A stretch of DNA of 64,000 nucleotides, from positions 21,077,855 to 21,141,854 of the forward strand of contig CM067350.1 of the NCBI GenBank assembly GCA_034190875.2, written 5' to 3'. Below the pieces are notes generated by a model that saw nothing but the letters and a program-made list of their open reading frames with translations, made no database searches and was not told where the DNA came from. This document shows positions 1-15,590 of this stretch, one piece after another. Position numbers and translations under genes: made by a program. The stretch is from Urechis unicinctus. Lineage: Eukaryota; Annelida; Polychaeta; Xenopneusta; Urechidae. Every line of letters starts with the position of its first letter. Position 1 is the stretch's first letter.

Positions 1-513
1 GTGTGTTGCGCTTAGCGGGTCACATGGGAGAGGTTTGGTGAGAGACTGCGGAGATCTAATCCAATTGGTAGTGGGCCCAACTTCAGATTTGGAGGAGACT
101 GCATTGGTGTGGCTGCATATGCTGCCTACGCCCCCTGTCCGTCAGTTTACCTTAAGGAGGGTGTGTTTAAAGCTTAGGTAGGCGAGGAATGGGGGGTGGG
201 GAGGGGTACGGGGTGTAGAGGAATGAGACTTTGGTTGGTTGGTTGGTTGGTTGATGGGGGATGTGAAGGTAGGGTTTGTAGCATGCGCTCGGTGTATATT
301 GGTCGAAGTTGGGATTCGGGATGATAGTATCCTTGTTATCGGCTAAGAGCTGTAAGAAACGACCTCGTCAAATCGCCTCTTCTAACTGTCAACCAAGTCC
401 GTTATAAGAAGAAGCGAATCTACAGCCGTTACTCCTGCGCTGTTCGACCACCGTCCTCGCTATCGTTACCCACTCTCCCGACACACGATCAGGCTACACC
501 TTCATCTTTACCG

Positions 514-521
514 TTTATAAG
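514..521 (+). promoter_or_regulatory. possible TATA box of the secreted-peptide gene
   Basis: The sequence TTTATAAG lies about 70 bases upstream of the start codon at 590, a plausible distance for a TATA box with a short 5' leader. This is a motif match only; no initiator or transcript evidence is available. Confidence 0.25.
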
Positions 522-589
522 TATCAACGTAAGACGGAGAAGAAACACTCACTCCGGGTCTAATCTGCATCACTCTACAATCATAGAAA

Positions 590-2333
<1,744 letters not shown>

Positions 2334-3150
2334 TTTTATCCGCTAGAAAACAAATATCGTTGAATGAGTTTGTCATAAATGTATAAGTGACTTTGTCGCT
2401 TAGATAAATCAAATGAAGATCATGTATGCTGTTACACTTGTGCCAAACCGTTGGCTTGATGTTCATGTAAAATGAGTCACTGAAGTGCAATAGAGGTAAC
2501 AGGTCTACAAAATGGAACAAACATGGCTTGAACCATTTCTAATGACGAATGTATACGTGAGAGAAATTCACTTGCCTTAATGACTCGTACTCGATCTTAT
2601 GGAAAGCAAACCTTTATATAGAATAAATATATAGCAGTATCGTTTAATATATATTTATGTGTCTCACCATAGCAAAATGATCAGCACAATGTTTCAGCTA
2701 TTAAAAGCTGAATTTCCTACGGTGGCATCTATTTGACAACAACATTACTCAGCAAACTGTATGGTACATGACCAGACGCAATCATATGAAAGCGAGTTTT
2801 GGTGTTTGGTATTGACTTATTCATGTAAATCGATTCGTGAATCCACAAGCAGCTACAGTATAGTATGTCTTAACAGAAGCTGACGGTGAAGCCATACATG
2901 AACTGGCGAAATAGACGCAAGATGACTTCATCTGATTTAATTAAACAAATCCGCCATGGAATCTCGCTTTGGTCTGCTGAAAATAGCTTCTTAAGCTATT
3001 TTTTGTTACATCTACACAGACGGAAATCGCTCTCTCTAATGGATACGACGTTAGAACAAGCGATAACCTGATAGCAAATTTTTTCATAAATTATTTATAT
3101 GAAATAAATTTAACTTCGGGAGGATCACCGACCAAAATTGGTTCAGGCAT
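2334..3150. other. no gene seen
   Basis: This is AT-rich sequence after the stop of the peptide gene, presumably its 3' UTR followed by intergenic DNA. GAATAAAT near 2620 could serve as a poly(A) signal. A 61-codon frame at 2886-3071 has no recognisable protein features. Confidence 0.4.
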
Positions 3151-3152
3151 TA

Positions 3153-3272
3153 TTGTCTCATGAGGGCGCCTCATTTTTGTCTCATGAGGGCGCCTCATTT
3201 TTGTCTCATGAGGGCGCCTCATTATTGTCTCATGAGGGCGCAACATTATTGTTCCATGAGGGCGCCTATTTT
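3153..3272. repeat. 24-bp minisatellite, 5 copies
   Basis: The unit contains TCTCATGAGGGCGCC and repeats five times; the last two copies have substitutions. Each unit contains the palindrome TCATGA and the palindrome GGCGCC. Confidence 0.9.
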
Positions 3273-4290
3273 CATTAAATCTTCAGGTGAACCCCGTCAT
3301 ATTACAGTGCCATAGAAACGATATCCGGTATTTATTTGCAGGAATAATAGTTATCCCTTAGCCCAGTCCATATACACTCTGACTCTGCATTGTGAATCAT
3401 CTTAAAATGATCGTTATGACCTGAATCCTAATGATGCTTGCTTTCATACAGTTTAACGAACAAGTGAGTGGTCAATGAAATAATGAGGACACAGCATTTA
3501 CGTTGTCAGTTTGACCATTCAAGTGAATATCGTTCTGATCAAAATGAGAAAATAATCTATTTGATTGTGCAGCTGACATTGCAGGAAGTCTAGCCAATGG
3601 CTAGCTGTTGTAGACCCTCCTGTCCACTAAGACCATATCGTCCTGTCGAAATCATAAAGCAGGTCGCGTTATGATTCATCCGAGCTTAGCCATATGATCG
3701 AAGAGTTTAGAGCTACGCTAGGAAGGCTCACTCTAAACACAACCAATGTTCCAACCAATTGAGATTCAGACCATATGCTTGGTCTTACGGAAAAATATTT
3801 TACATTGTAGAAGTTTTCATTGTTAAATCAACGTCATTATGGCGAGGTTAGTAAGTTGAAACAAGTCATTCATCGATTTGTCTATGCTTTTAATACCTTC
3901 TCATGCACCCCACAGTCACAATATGAAACGTGACTACGAAACAATCAACTCTAGCAAGAAAAAAGCTCTGCGTTGTTGATTTATGTAATTGACGAATTAC
4001 CCCTAGCGTCCTACTGGAGTGATTTCTCCGAGTCTTACCTGCGGTCATAACGTAACAAGTAGCGTGTGTACTATGGTGCAACTGGAACAGACGCCTAACA
4101 CTACACGCAAATCACATCTATCGATGTAGCTTGGACACATCTACGCAACATTTGTTGCAGGATTACCACGACTCTAGCGATATTACCAAGCACGCGGCTG
4201 CATACTACAGCGATAACTTGCCAGATATACCAAGAGAGGTTTACATCGTTGGTTTTTCTAGTGCATACATGCTTATTTTTCTTTTTTTCT
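3273..4290. other. no gene seen
   Basis: Unique-looking AT-rich sequence with short unrelated open frames on both strands. No splice-consistent coding signal was found. Confidence 0.4.
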
Positions 4291-4296
4291 TCGTTC

Positions 4297-4299
4297 TTT

Positions 4300-4370
<71 letters not shown>
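4297..4370. repeat. (CT)n microsatellite
   Basis: About 37 uninterrupted CT dinucleotides. The LSLSLS and REREER reading frames here are artefacts of the repeat. Confidence 0.95.
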
Positions 4371-4375
<5 letters not shown>

Positions 4376-4839
4376 TTCTTACATAATTGCAACAAACCAA
4401 GTAAATCATAATGTTGACACGCTATGACTCGAATGGGTCATTGAATGTTTGGGTTGCGATTGTTGTAGTTTCTTCTTCGATCTTCTTTGGAATGATTGTA
4501 TATAGAAAAAGGATACAAAACCTGGCACACAACCTCAGAATAAGGTTAAGATTCAATTTATAATGAATATTCAAAGATAATGGCAATCTGTTTTCATCGA
4601 ATATCACATGATATTATTTGAAGAAATGAAATAAACAGAACATGCAAAATGATATGTTATCCCAAAAACTTTCATGATAGATTCCTATGACACAAATTAA
4701 ATTTCTGCTTTATGTCCTTGGTATGTATCTATTTGATAACTTCAATTGTGTCGTATAGGTATTTCTAAGTTCAACTTGTTTTGAATATATATAGGCAATG
4801 ACTTCCATAGTCGTCCCCTTTATATTTGTGTTCTAAGAT

Positions 4840-5130
4840 ACATGAGAGCCAGTTCCCGTGGGGTAGTTGTACACTGCGTCGCTTTTCGAGCCACAAATTG
4901 TGGGACCGAAAACCTGACTTGTTACCCGTGGCTCGGATGATCACGTTTAAAAGGCGGTACCTTCTCTGAAAGGGGGTGGACCCGGCCAAGTTGCTCTTTA
5001 GTACCGTGGTGGACCTCCGTCCCAGTGGTGTGGGTTTCGCAGCCCGGTCTCGGCAACGGGTTTGTGCCAAGTGGGCCCTGGCTCTTAAGGGGAGCTGTCC
5101 AAGCATCACGATCATCCTCATCCTTCACTG
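4840..5130. other. GC-rich island of unknown nature
   Basis: About 290 bases distinctly richer in G and C than the flanks. It is open on the minus strand in two frames (4771-5121 and 4922-5128), as expected by chance in GC-rich DNA. I see no domain, no splice pattern and no terminal repeats. It may be a fragment of an unrecognised repeat. Confidence 0.3.
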
Positions 5131-5544
5131 TCGCGATATCACCTCGTAAAAAGTGACGTAAAACCTAAATATTCCCATTACCTAAGGTACATGCGTGTGT
5201 GATATCGGGTTTGATGCACAGTTCATTAAAAGCCAATGAGATTGTGTTGGTTAAGCTTCTATATATATTTGAGTAGTTGACTCGAATATATGTCTATGTG
5301 TTTTTGTATAAAAGAAGTATTAAATAGCGGACTGGTGTGCTGATAAAAGATTGTGTTGGTTATGATCATAATATTTTTTATTGCATATATATACTTTTAG
5401 TCAGCACCATGCCAGTGAATGAGCACATAGCTAAGATATTGATAGATAAATGAGTAAAATAATATTGTCAACTGTTGTTTTGGGATATGGTTTTTAACGC
5501 GGATCAATATATGTTGTGATCCACTGAGTTTCTTTCTGGCGTGG

Positions 5545-5735
5545 TCAATGGAGTAACACCACATCAGTTTAGGATCAACGGGGTAACATCACATCAGCTT
5601 AGGATCAACAGGGTAACACCACGTCAGTTTAGGATCAACAGGGTAACACCACATCAGTTTAGGATCAACGGGGTAACACCACATCAGTTTAGGATCAACG
5701 GGGTAACACCACATCAGTTTAGGATCAATGTAGGA
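5545..5735. repeat. 30-bp minisatellite, about 6 copies
   Basis: The unit reads roughly GGGTAACACCACATCAG followed by TTTAGGATCAAC. The period is a multiple of three, which explains the 68-codon open frame over it. Confidence 0.92.
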
Positions 5736-5919
5736 TCAATGTTTTAAGGTCTTAGTTCGAGATTTATATGTATGCCAAAGATGGTTTGAATCTTTCGCCC
5801 CATATATGAAAAAAACATGTATTAAGACATGCTTATGCTTAATGGCAGTTTGTTGGCTTTTTAGCCATTCTGTATTTTTTTTTCAGGGTCCTAGTTAATT
5901 TTTGGTGAGTCGTACGATA

Positions 5920-6325
5920 ATGGCACCCTTGTACAATATAACCGTGTCATATGCATATAAAATGGCTTTACAGATAGTAACAGAGGTCATCAATGTATGC
6001 CAGAAATAGAAGTGGACATAAAACCGACCCCTAGGGTGCCCCACAACTGACCGGATGTGCTTGCGATTTTGTATTTTTTTTGTGTTGCCTAAAAAATTCT
6101 ACCAGCCTAAATAACTGTTAAACTAATTTAAGGCTGTTCCCCGTATTCCATGATGATTGATTTTATATTTAAGAATAGTATGATTTAGTGTCGAAAGCCT
6201 TCAAAAGGTCAAGTAATATTTCGATGGTGAAACAAATTTTAATATTTAATTAAATTACTTTTTGACTGAGCTCTAAAAGTGCATATGATGTTGATCGAGG
6301 GAAGAAAGCCGTAATGACTTCTGTA
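5920..6325 (-). pseudogene. decayed non-LTR retrotransposon (LINE) reverse transcriptase
   Basis: Reading the minus strand from 6325 downward across several frames gives ordered reverse-transcriptase blocks. FPRSTSYALLEL matches the usual GFRPGRST..ALLEL block. LDLLKAFDT matches the LDLSKAFDT block. GSVLCPLLFLAYIDDL matches the QGSVLGPLLFLIYINDL block. YAYDTVILY corresponds to the YADDT active-site block with the first catalytic Asp replaced. Order and spacing are right for Jockey/CR1-like LINEs. Stops and frame shifts interrupt it throughout, so it is a dead fragment lacking endonuclease and 3' end. Confidence 0.8.
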
Positions 6326-6667
6326 GAACAGGTTATTAATGTTCAGGCACTTATATATACGTTTAAAAAGGACCTATTCCGATATTTCAGAGAGGGTCGG
6401 GACGATGGCAATTGGTCTTAAATTCTTAATGACATTTAATTTGTTTATTGGCAGAAATGCGTCTGTTGATTCTTGTATGAGAATCATATTAATGTCTCAG
6501 CTATACATGTTCTTAATTGTTTTATCGATATTCCTTCATGCGTTCCGATGTTTTATTTTCAATAGGCTTGAACGGGAATCTAAGTAGAGATAGCTCCTGC
6601 GATAGTATTTCCCCTTCGATGCGGCCGTTTGGCTAGTATAATCTCGTAATATGAAATGAAATCAATC

Positions 6668-7735
6668 ATATTATAGATGGCAATCGTTGTCGTTAGGGAT
6701 AGATAGCAATCTTAGTCGTGAGGTATAGATAGTAAACTAGGTTGTGAGGGATAGTTAACTATCTTGGTCGTGAGGGATAGATAGTAAATTTGATCGTGAG
6801 GGATGGATAGTAAACTTGGTGGTGAGGGATGGATAGTAAACTAGGTAGTGAGAGATAGATAGCAATCTTGGTCGTGAGGGATAGATAGTTAATTTGATCG
6901 TGAGGGTTAGATAGTAAACTTGGTCGTGAGGGATGGATAGTAAACTAGGTAGTGAGGGATGGATAGTAAACTAGATAGTTAGGGATGAATAGTAAACTAG
7001 GTAGTAAGGGATAGTTAACAATCTTGGTCGTGAGGGATAGATAGTTAATTTGATCGTGAGGGATGGATAGTAAACTTGGTCGTGAGGGATGGATAGTAAA
7101 CTAGGTAGTGAGGGATGGATAGTAAACTAGGTAGTGAGGGATAGATAGTAATCTTGGTCGTGAGGGATGGATAGTAAACTTGGTAGTGAGGGATGGATAG
7201 TAAACTAGGTAGTGAGGGATGGATAGTAAACTAGGAAGTGAGGGATAGATAGTAATCTTGGTCGTGAGGGATGGATAGTAAACTAGATAGTGAGGGATGG
7301 ATAGTTAACTAGGTAGTGAGGGATGGATAGTAAACTAGATAGTGAGGGATAGATAGCAATCTTGGTCGTGAGGGATGGATAGTAAACTAGGTAGAGAGGG
7401 ATGGATAGTAAACTAGATAGTGAGGGATAGATAGCAATCTTGGTCGTGAGGGATGGATAGTAAACTTGGTAGTGAGGGATAGATAGCAATCTTGGTCGTG
7501 AGGGATGGATAGTAAACTTGGTAGTGAGGGATAGATAGTAATCTTGGTCGTGAGGGATGGATAATAAACTAGGTAGTGAGGGATAGATAGCAATCTTGGT
7601 CGTGAGGGATGGATAGTAAACTTGGTAGTGAGGGATAGATAGCAATCTTGGTCGTGAGGGATGGATAATAAACTAGGTAGTGAGGGATAGATAGTAATCT
7701 TGGTCGTGAAGGATGGATTGTAAACTAGGTAGTTT
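6668..7735. repeat. 26-bp minisatellite, about 40 copies
   Basis: The unit begins GTGAGGGATGGATAGTAAAC and ends in TAGGTA or TTGGTC variants. Copies alternate between two subtypes (GATAGATAGTAATCTTGGTC and GATGGATAGTAAACTAGGTA), a higher-order pattern of two or three units. Minus-strand frames of 120 and 170 codons (Tyr/Ser/Pro-rich) are products of the array. Confidence 0.95.
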
Positions 7736-7739
7736 CGAC

Positions 7740-9210
7740 CATTAGTGGCGGACAGCAGTCTTTGACGTGGGGGTCGGATAGCAAGATAAGTCGTAATATT
7801 AACATGTAGATTACTATATCTGGCGTAAGAAGATGGCCTCGCATGTCGCTTCGTCGATCTCAATGCAGACACGTTTTTTTTATTATCGCATAAGGTCATT
7901 CGGAAAGCTCAATTTATTTAATTATAGAATTCTTAATATATGTTGGTTAAGGCGTTCTGTTAAATTTGGGTGAATTTTTTTGCTTATTAACGCAATTAAG
8001 CAGCTATGATATCTCTATCAAAATAAGCCGATTAGTTCACTACTTTACAAAGAGGAATGCCCAGTCTAGCAAAGCTCGTATTTACCTGCAACATAAACGC
8101 AAGACACTTGCTTATTATAATCACCCTCGTCAGTAGATGACTTAACTGATATTACAATGACGCCAGGTGCTTCGCGTTCCAAGTTTCTTGTACGGCGCAC
8201 TTTCGTTCAAATTAATAGCCTAGATTCGCTCATGGACAACAACTAATACCCTCCAATATTGGAATAATGCCTACCTACCTAATACAAGGAACTCCTCAGT
8301 GTAAGATGAGTCGGCTGGACTTAGTGGTACGATTTACGGTTTGCAATTTCCTGTCTGCAATGCCGTGAGATGACTGGGATTATGCTGTCTGTATTTTCCA
8401 GTTGGGAAGTAGCTAATTAAGACAGCACTTATTAGTTCTTACCACAACACTACTCACGCTCTCTTAAGGCCGATAAAACCTCGTGTTCGTCATTTTGAGC
8501 AAATAGCGCGCGCATATATCTCGTAAGCCTCAAGAATAATAGTCACGAAACGGAAAAAAAATGGCAGCTGACCGTTACTTGTTGTTTTCTTGAGTCAGGC
8601 GGTTGAAAAGATGATTAAGAGGGGTTGTTATCCTGTCTAAAACGCAAGAGAGCCAAGACAAAAGAACCCTCCTTGCTCATTGTCGGACTTGGCACAATTA
8701 TTCAATTTTGTCTTCAAAGCGGAAGCACAAACGGATGCTGAGTAACTAAGATAGATGGCGTTGATTGCATTGTAGGAGTTTGGTGACATAGCTAACGTTG
8801 TTAACTGCGCAAAAATACTATTATATCCTTTAGGTTGTTAATTTCTTGCATATGTGGAAAACTTTCTAGGATGTAACTTGATGCAATTCCCAAGAATATT
8901 TCTATGCGACACCGCATATGAATAAGATGATGTCCTATAAATGCATCGATTTGCGTTTGACGAAACCAACTTGATGAAGAAGACACCACTTTGCATTTTT
9001 TGGTTCATAACGTGTTAATATTCATCGGCACGGAACTAACAAATTGTATTGACAAGCGTGCAATTGCCAGAGAATATTAACACAAAAGCTATGGCATGAT
9101 ATTCCTCCTCGTCACGACTGGTTGTCGTGCCGATCATCTGGACGCCTCGTGACCAAATACGCCTGATCCCCTCGAGTCATAAGACGCCACTTATGAAGTT
9201 TCATGAGGTT
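7740..9210. other. no gene seen
   Basis: Single-copy-looking sequence with no frame longer than about 60 codons, no recognisable domain and no terminal repeats. Confidence 0.4.
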
Positions 9211-9212
9211 TC

Positions 9213-9640
<428 letters not shown>

Positions 9641-9959
9641 TGTGTGTATGTGTGTGTATGTGATGTGATGTGTGCCTTTTCAGCATCATCAGCCCAAGCC
9701 TGTGGGCCACAGCCATCAATAATCACCAAACATGCCGCTCTTGTTTATTTTCAGGCCGCGGTGTGGCGCTGCGTAGCTCAAGAAACGCGAGGCTCATGCC
9801 AGTCGTGCGCTCCCGTCACGTGGCGGCTTGGAAGCAAGCATTCAGCTACATCACTTATATTGTTGCAGTACATCTTTCCTTCTATCTAGATATGGATATC
9901 GGTTCGAAACCCATGAGTTATCAGACTTTAGAATGCGATCAGCAACCAGGTAGGTAGTC

Positions 9960-11690
9960 GTTGATCTATTTTTAGCATTTTATTGCTGAAAATAGTTGTT
10001 TTTAGATTGCACTTCAAAATTTAATACAGTTATTTTATTCATTCTGCCTATAATGAGAGCCCGCGAGTTTTAATCTGCTACGCGGCAGTGCGGAGCAGTG
10101 TGGTCCCTCGACCGCTTCCGGTGGTCGAATGCACATACATAGAATAATGCGCACATGAGTCCAACGTTATTTTTGATCGAAACCTTTCGAGTTATATCGT
10201 AATTAACCTATAAAAAAACATCACTTATGAATAAGAACGGCCGTCTGGCCTTACAGCAATTTAAAAAGGAACGGAAGAAGCGATGGAAAGCTGCACAGAG
10301 AAGCTCCAGACCTTCGATGGACTAAAAAAAGTTTAAGGGATCACCTGTCAAGGCTTTTCTCCTTAGATAATTATTTACCTACCCCTCTAGTTGCATATTG
10401 TCGGTGGTGGAATGTATGACAAACTCTGAGACTTTGAAGTCCAAAGTGTTTTGATTTATTTCTTGGTTCTTATCAATTATAAAACACGAACTCAGTGAGT
10501 CCACACTAACTTGCATAATGAAAGTGACAAACATGTATAGGTTACAAAACAATTTTATCTTCACAACATTAAGAGTACTCCAGTGAGTACTCACGTTAGG
10601 CAGTTGTGGGGACGATGCATAGGACCGCATTGCTCTTTGCTGCCACCTTTAGGAAGTGTTTTTCACGATGTATTCAAACACAAAGAAAACAACCTAGACA
10701 CCAGTCAACAATAAATGTTTGGATCTTTAACTCCAATAAGTAGATGTTGTGCGTTTCGAAGTGGAACTTGGACTTGACAAAAATATAGTTTAACAGTAAT
10801 TTTGTACCGCTAACTTAAAATGCCCGCCAAGCGTGTTAGTTTTACCTAGTTTGTTTCAACGCAGCATAGGGTCATATTAGTCGGAGCTTTCTCGCATTAA
10901 CTAGTCGTTTATTGTTCAAAATATTTGTTGACATTAAAGGTTAAATTTTGACTCAGTTTTACGGATAACAATTCCAACAGCATTAAAGAATCGGTCAATG
11001 AAGTTTTTAGAAATTATCAGCAGAATATTCGCGTTTTCGATTAAATTCACCTTTAATGGTGAGCCTGTTGTCATGTGGCGCCAATCTACTCGCTAGGGCG
11101 AGCCTGCGTTCGTCCGGTGACCATGTCTTCAACACCTCACCCAATTTGTGCGCTCTGATCGGCCAAACGGTAATTTTCTTTCGACAACGCATTCGATGTC
11201 GACCAAATTGACATTTGGGCAGCAGGATCGATCATATTCGTATCATATGAAGTGTTTTTCTCAATTTTTGACCCCTCACTCAAGTAGTAATACTTGTACA
11301 GAAAAGCGTTCAAATTGAAAACTAAGGCATTTAATTGCCATTTCGAATAGATTATATTACTGATATTACGAAAATGGATTAAACATTACTAAAAGTTGAT
11401 GAATACTTTCTAACTTGTGAACAAACACAACAAAGAGCTGGATGTTCAGCCGTCTGGTGCGACAGCGAGCGGCACGCTCAAAACTGCTGACACAAACAGC
11501 AGCAGTTTTGTCAATTTACTGAGTCTTAATATCCAGTTTCACTGAGACTCTGATAGACTGCAGTGCTGTGGCGTTTGTGTAAGGTGGTGTTTTGTCTTGC
11601 AGTATAATTTACGAAATTGCTTTATTACGTAAGTTCCAAGCTCTCCATCTTATTGATGATTCAACTGATCCAATGAACCATAATCGTCAA
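9960..11690. other. no gene seen
   Basis: Short unrelated frames only. The minus-strand frames at 10379-10630 (83 codons) and 11007-11192 (61 codons) have no recognisable domain or supporting splice sites. Confidence 0.35.
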
Positions 11691-11694
11691 CTGT

Positions 11695-11835
11695 CTATAC
11701 GTCAACAGTCCTATACGTCATCACATCAGCGTCAACAGTCCTGTACGTCATCACATTAGCGTCATCACATAATCTTCAACAGTCCTATACATCATTACGT
11801 TAGCGTCATCACATAATCATCACATTAGCGTCCGA
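11695..11835. repeat. degenerate tandem repeat (CGTCAACAGTCCTATACGTC type)
   Basis: CGTCAACAGTCCTATACGTCAT and CATCACATTAGCGTCATCAC segments recur four to five times at about 30-45 base spacing. Confidence 0.75.
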
Positions 11836-11906
11836 TCTTAATGGCTGTAATCTACATCGAACATGTCTCTTTAGATCATTTCGAAATTTAGGGTACCTAA
11901 TGTTGA

Positions 11907-12045
11907 ATGATATATTTCATTAATTTCTGACCACAGTAATCTATATTTCTGATAGCAAATATTAAATTCTACACATATGATATATTTCATTAATTTCTGA
12001 CCACAGTAATCTATGTTTCTGATAGCAAATATAAAATTCTACACA
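11907..12045. repeat. about 70-bp direct tandem duplication
   Basis: The segment starting ATGATATATTTCATTAATTT and ending AAATTCTACACA occurs twice back to back with only two or three differences. The second copy runs directly into the CA microsatellite. Confidence 0.9.
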
Positions 12046-12310
12046 CACACACACACACACATACACTCACACACACACACACAAATACATACACAAATAC
12101 ATACATACATACATACATACATACATACATACATACATACATACATACATACATACATACATACATACATACATACATACATACATACATACATACATAC
12201 ATACATACATACATACATACATACATACATACATACATACATACATACATACATACATACATACATACATACATACATACACACACATACACACACACAT
12301 ACAAACACAC
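12042..12310. repeat. (CA)n / (CATA)n compound microsatellite
   Basis: CA dinucleotides lead into more than 45 near-perfect CATA tetranucleotides, then CACA/CATA mixtures. The HTYIHTYI and MYVCMYVC frames on the two strands are repeat translations. Confidence 0.97.
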
Positions 12311-12469
12311 AAAAATAGATATATATATATATACACAAAAGCACACAAATATATATATATATGAATTAATACATATATATATATATATGTACGTATATAC
12401 ATATATGTACGTATATAAATATATATGCACATATATAAATATATATATACATATATAGATATATGTTTT

Positions 12470-12635
<166 letters not shown>

Positions 12636-12653
12636 TTACTGAGCTATAAGATC

Positions 12654-13312
12654 AGCCGGTATGATTGGTGGCCGAAAAAAGAAGCGTTTGGCCACCAGGC
12701 ATGGAATATTGGTGGCCCAAAGTATTGTTTAGTTGCCCAAACCTCATGGGGAACGAGTTGTTGGCATTATATATACGGTAGTCAAAACAAAGAAAATTTG
12801 CTGCATGCCAACTCGATAGGTATTATCAGTAAATAAGATCGACTTGCTCCTCAATTTTTTCAAACAAATACTGTATATGCAAAGAACATTTATGCATAAT
12901 ATTTCAACTTTGACAGATCCAAATAATTTTATAACAAAATTTCACAGGCGCATGTTTAACTTGCGCTCACGTGGGTTCAGTGAAACGCAACTTGGTGAGA
13001 TACGATGGAATAATTGCTGTTTTTGTCTTGTTTAACTCATAAACATTATCGAAACATTTATATATTGGGCTACAAATTGAACCCACAAAACCGGCAGACT
13101 GGACCTCACAATGAAGGGTTTCTGTATCATGTTTATACAAGATTTTTATAACAGGCACTTGGTATCTGAAAATGTTTCTAACTGTCCACATGTTACACCG
13201 CTCGAAATGGCCGGTCGACCGCTGGCCCGAGGAGAGTAACTATTGATATGGGCGACTGCATTATAGAAATTTGCACATCATAGTCGCCCAAACGTTCGTC
13301 TTTGGCCGACCG
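12654..13312. mobile_element. possible degenerate TIR element
   Basis: The left segment ATTGGTGGCCGAAAAAAGAA and following GCGTTTGGCC are matched imperfectly by the reverse complement of 13278-13312 (ATCGGTCGGCCAAAGACGAA, CGTTTGGGCG). The roughly 600-base interior has no transposase. No clear target duplication was found, so this is a weak call. Confidence 0.35.
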
Positions 13313-14850
13313 ATTTTATTTCCAATATATATGCGATTCTCGGGCAAATTCTTATGCTTCACCGAATTTGCACGCACCATTTGTAAACATTGACAAACTG
13401 AAAGCGTGATATGTGTATTGTATCCGTCGATTGTCTTAATTTGTGTAGGAAGATTACGGTTGTCGGCGCCTAATTCGTGAAAACATTATACGTCCGGAAA
13501 AAAAATAGGCGTATTCAAAGCTGTAGCGCGAGGAGGTGCGCCTTAAACGTGTCAAGAAGTATAAAGATGCGACGGTTGGCATGAACATATTAAAAGGGCT
13601 GTTCAGCTCCATATCGGATACTCGGGTATCATTTTGTTAATACGTTAACGCAGACACAAATAATGTCATCTTTTAATTTGTGCCGCACAGCTTACTTGAT
13701 CGAAAATCATGCAGATGAATTTTCAACATTATTATTTGACTGGAAACACTCATGAAATACAGTAGAAATATGTTTTATTTAGTTGTGTTGTTCCATCGAT
13801 AAAGGTGCCTCCCTAAAACCATAATCCACGCGAATGTTAGCTGTAAATCATTGCGCACTCTATAACTTCCTCGCTATTGGTGTGTAGATTTCTGCTTGGG
13901 TTACCAAATGGAGATTTCATCGAGTCTCCATTTATTGAAGTTGGCGACATTGTTGCGAAAAAATTAGACCAACGAACAGGCAGGGTGATTTCTGACAACA
14001 AAAATGGCGACAGCCAAAGTAAGGATCTATTTTCGGACACCGCAGCACCGCGTAGCGACTGAAAGTCTGAAAACTTTAAACCTTTGGTTTCCAAGGTGCG
14101 GTTGCCAAGCAGCTTGCTAGTCAACCTCGTAACAAATATGGAGCTGAACAGTCTCTTTAAGTCCCGACCGCGCTTAACGTCTGCATTGTCTAGTCTTAAG
14201 CTGCTGTAAATACCCTGTCTCATTCTGCATGTACAGCACATCGACATACCAAATGTGAGTTCACATCCCTGTTAACGACTTTCACTGGTGCTTTCACACA
14301 TTAACTCCGTTGCATACTAGTCGGGTTTGCCAGGCAATGTCTCAGTGACCACATATAGTTTATGTCAAATTTACATGGTATTTCAGTGAAAGACTGCAAG
14401 CTATAACACAGCGCTAGAAACTCGCGCTAGCCTCGCATATATGCACCATAAAAAGGTGATTAGATGTTGGTTGATCTTGGTTGATGTTGCTTCAACAGAT
14501 TTTGATTTTTTTCTGTGATGGTTTACATTGAACAGCTATAAAGTCATGACAACATAACACATTTTACATCGTCAACGATAGAGATGAAACCCTCAGTTTT
14601 CAGTAGGCTTATTCTCTCTGGGTAATCTCGCCTTTCTTACCGTACGTACGCTAAAGTTTACACAAAGTATATGGGATATCTGTCTTCGTTCTGTTGCCCT
14701 CATAAAACCCACTTGATATGATCTACGCGTGTCAATCTCCCACCCGACGCTAATGAACTTCCGCTTCCTGACAACAGCTAGAGCAAAATAACCACGAGCA
14801 TCTGAGAGAAGGCGTTGGCAGTCGAAAAGGCGTGGCCGCGTGGCAATAGC
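13313..14850. other. no gene seen
   Basis: Contains a 136-codon minus-strand frame (13837-14247) overlapping a 61-codon plus-strand frame. Neither shows a domain, and both look like chance openings. Confidence 0.35.
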
Positions 14851-14855
14851 AGAAT

Positions 14856-15590
14856 GACATTCAAAGGACTATTTTACATACAACTCTCTGAATGAATAGA
14901 CTGAAAGAGACTTAAAAACGCAAAGAACGAACACGTTTTGCCCTGTTAACATCCTTTGGAGTTCAGTAGACAAACACAATATTTGATGCCCCAGTGTCGT
15001 CTTCTTACTCCGACCTGAAAAATGATCTTCGCATTTCATATTACTGTAGTCGCTCATCTTATTAATTGCGATGCTTATCAGATGGAAGATGCCAGATGCG
15101 ATGTTATCTTTCACTATTAATTTCCTATATGGATTTTACAAATTTTATTAGTTTAATTCTATAACATAAGCTTATTCCATTAATAATGAGTTGAAAAATA
15201 TTGGCCCAAGTGAGTTGGAGTTGGACATTCAAAGGACTATTTTACATACAACTCTCCAAATGAATAGACTGAAAGATACTTAAAAACGCAAAGAACGAAC
15301 ACGTTTTGCCCTGTTAACATCCTTTGGAGTTCAGTAGACAAATACAATATTTATGTCCCAGTGTTGTCTTCTTACTCTGATCGAAAAATGATCTTCGCAT
15401 TTCATATTACTGGAGTCGTTCATCTTATTAATTGCGATGCTGATCAGATGGAAGATGCCAGATGCGATGTTATCTTTCACTATTAATTTCCTATATGGAT
15501 TTTACAAATTTTATTAGTTCAATTCTATAACATAAGCTTATTCCATTAATATTTTTAAACGAGTTGAAAAATATTGGGTCAATAACTTGG
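14856..15590. repeat. direct duplication, about 350-bp units, 378-bp spacing
   Basis: The segment beginning GACATTCAAAGGACTATTTT at 14856 recurs at 15234. The copies are very similar over about 350 bases, ending near GAGTTGAAAAATATTGG, with small indels. There is no coding potential. The high identity implies a recent local duplication. Confidence 0.92.

Noticed and set aside
4771..5128. 116- and 68-codon minus-strand frames
   Set aside because: Overlapping frames in a GC-rich island without recognisable features.
3153..7735. CRISPR-like arrays
   Set aside because: The repeats are contiguous tandem units without unique spacers, in a eukaryotic context.
9755..9949. Possible 195-bp exon between TTTTCAG and CCAG|GTAGGT
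   Set aside because: Splice signals are good, but the encoded sequence in either open frame is not protein-like, and it contains a tRNA B-box-like GGTTCGAAACC, so a SINE fragment is as likely.
13837..14247. 136-codon minus-strand frame
   Set aside because: No homology signal or domain, and no exon structure; probably chance.
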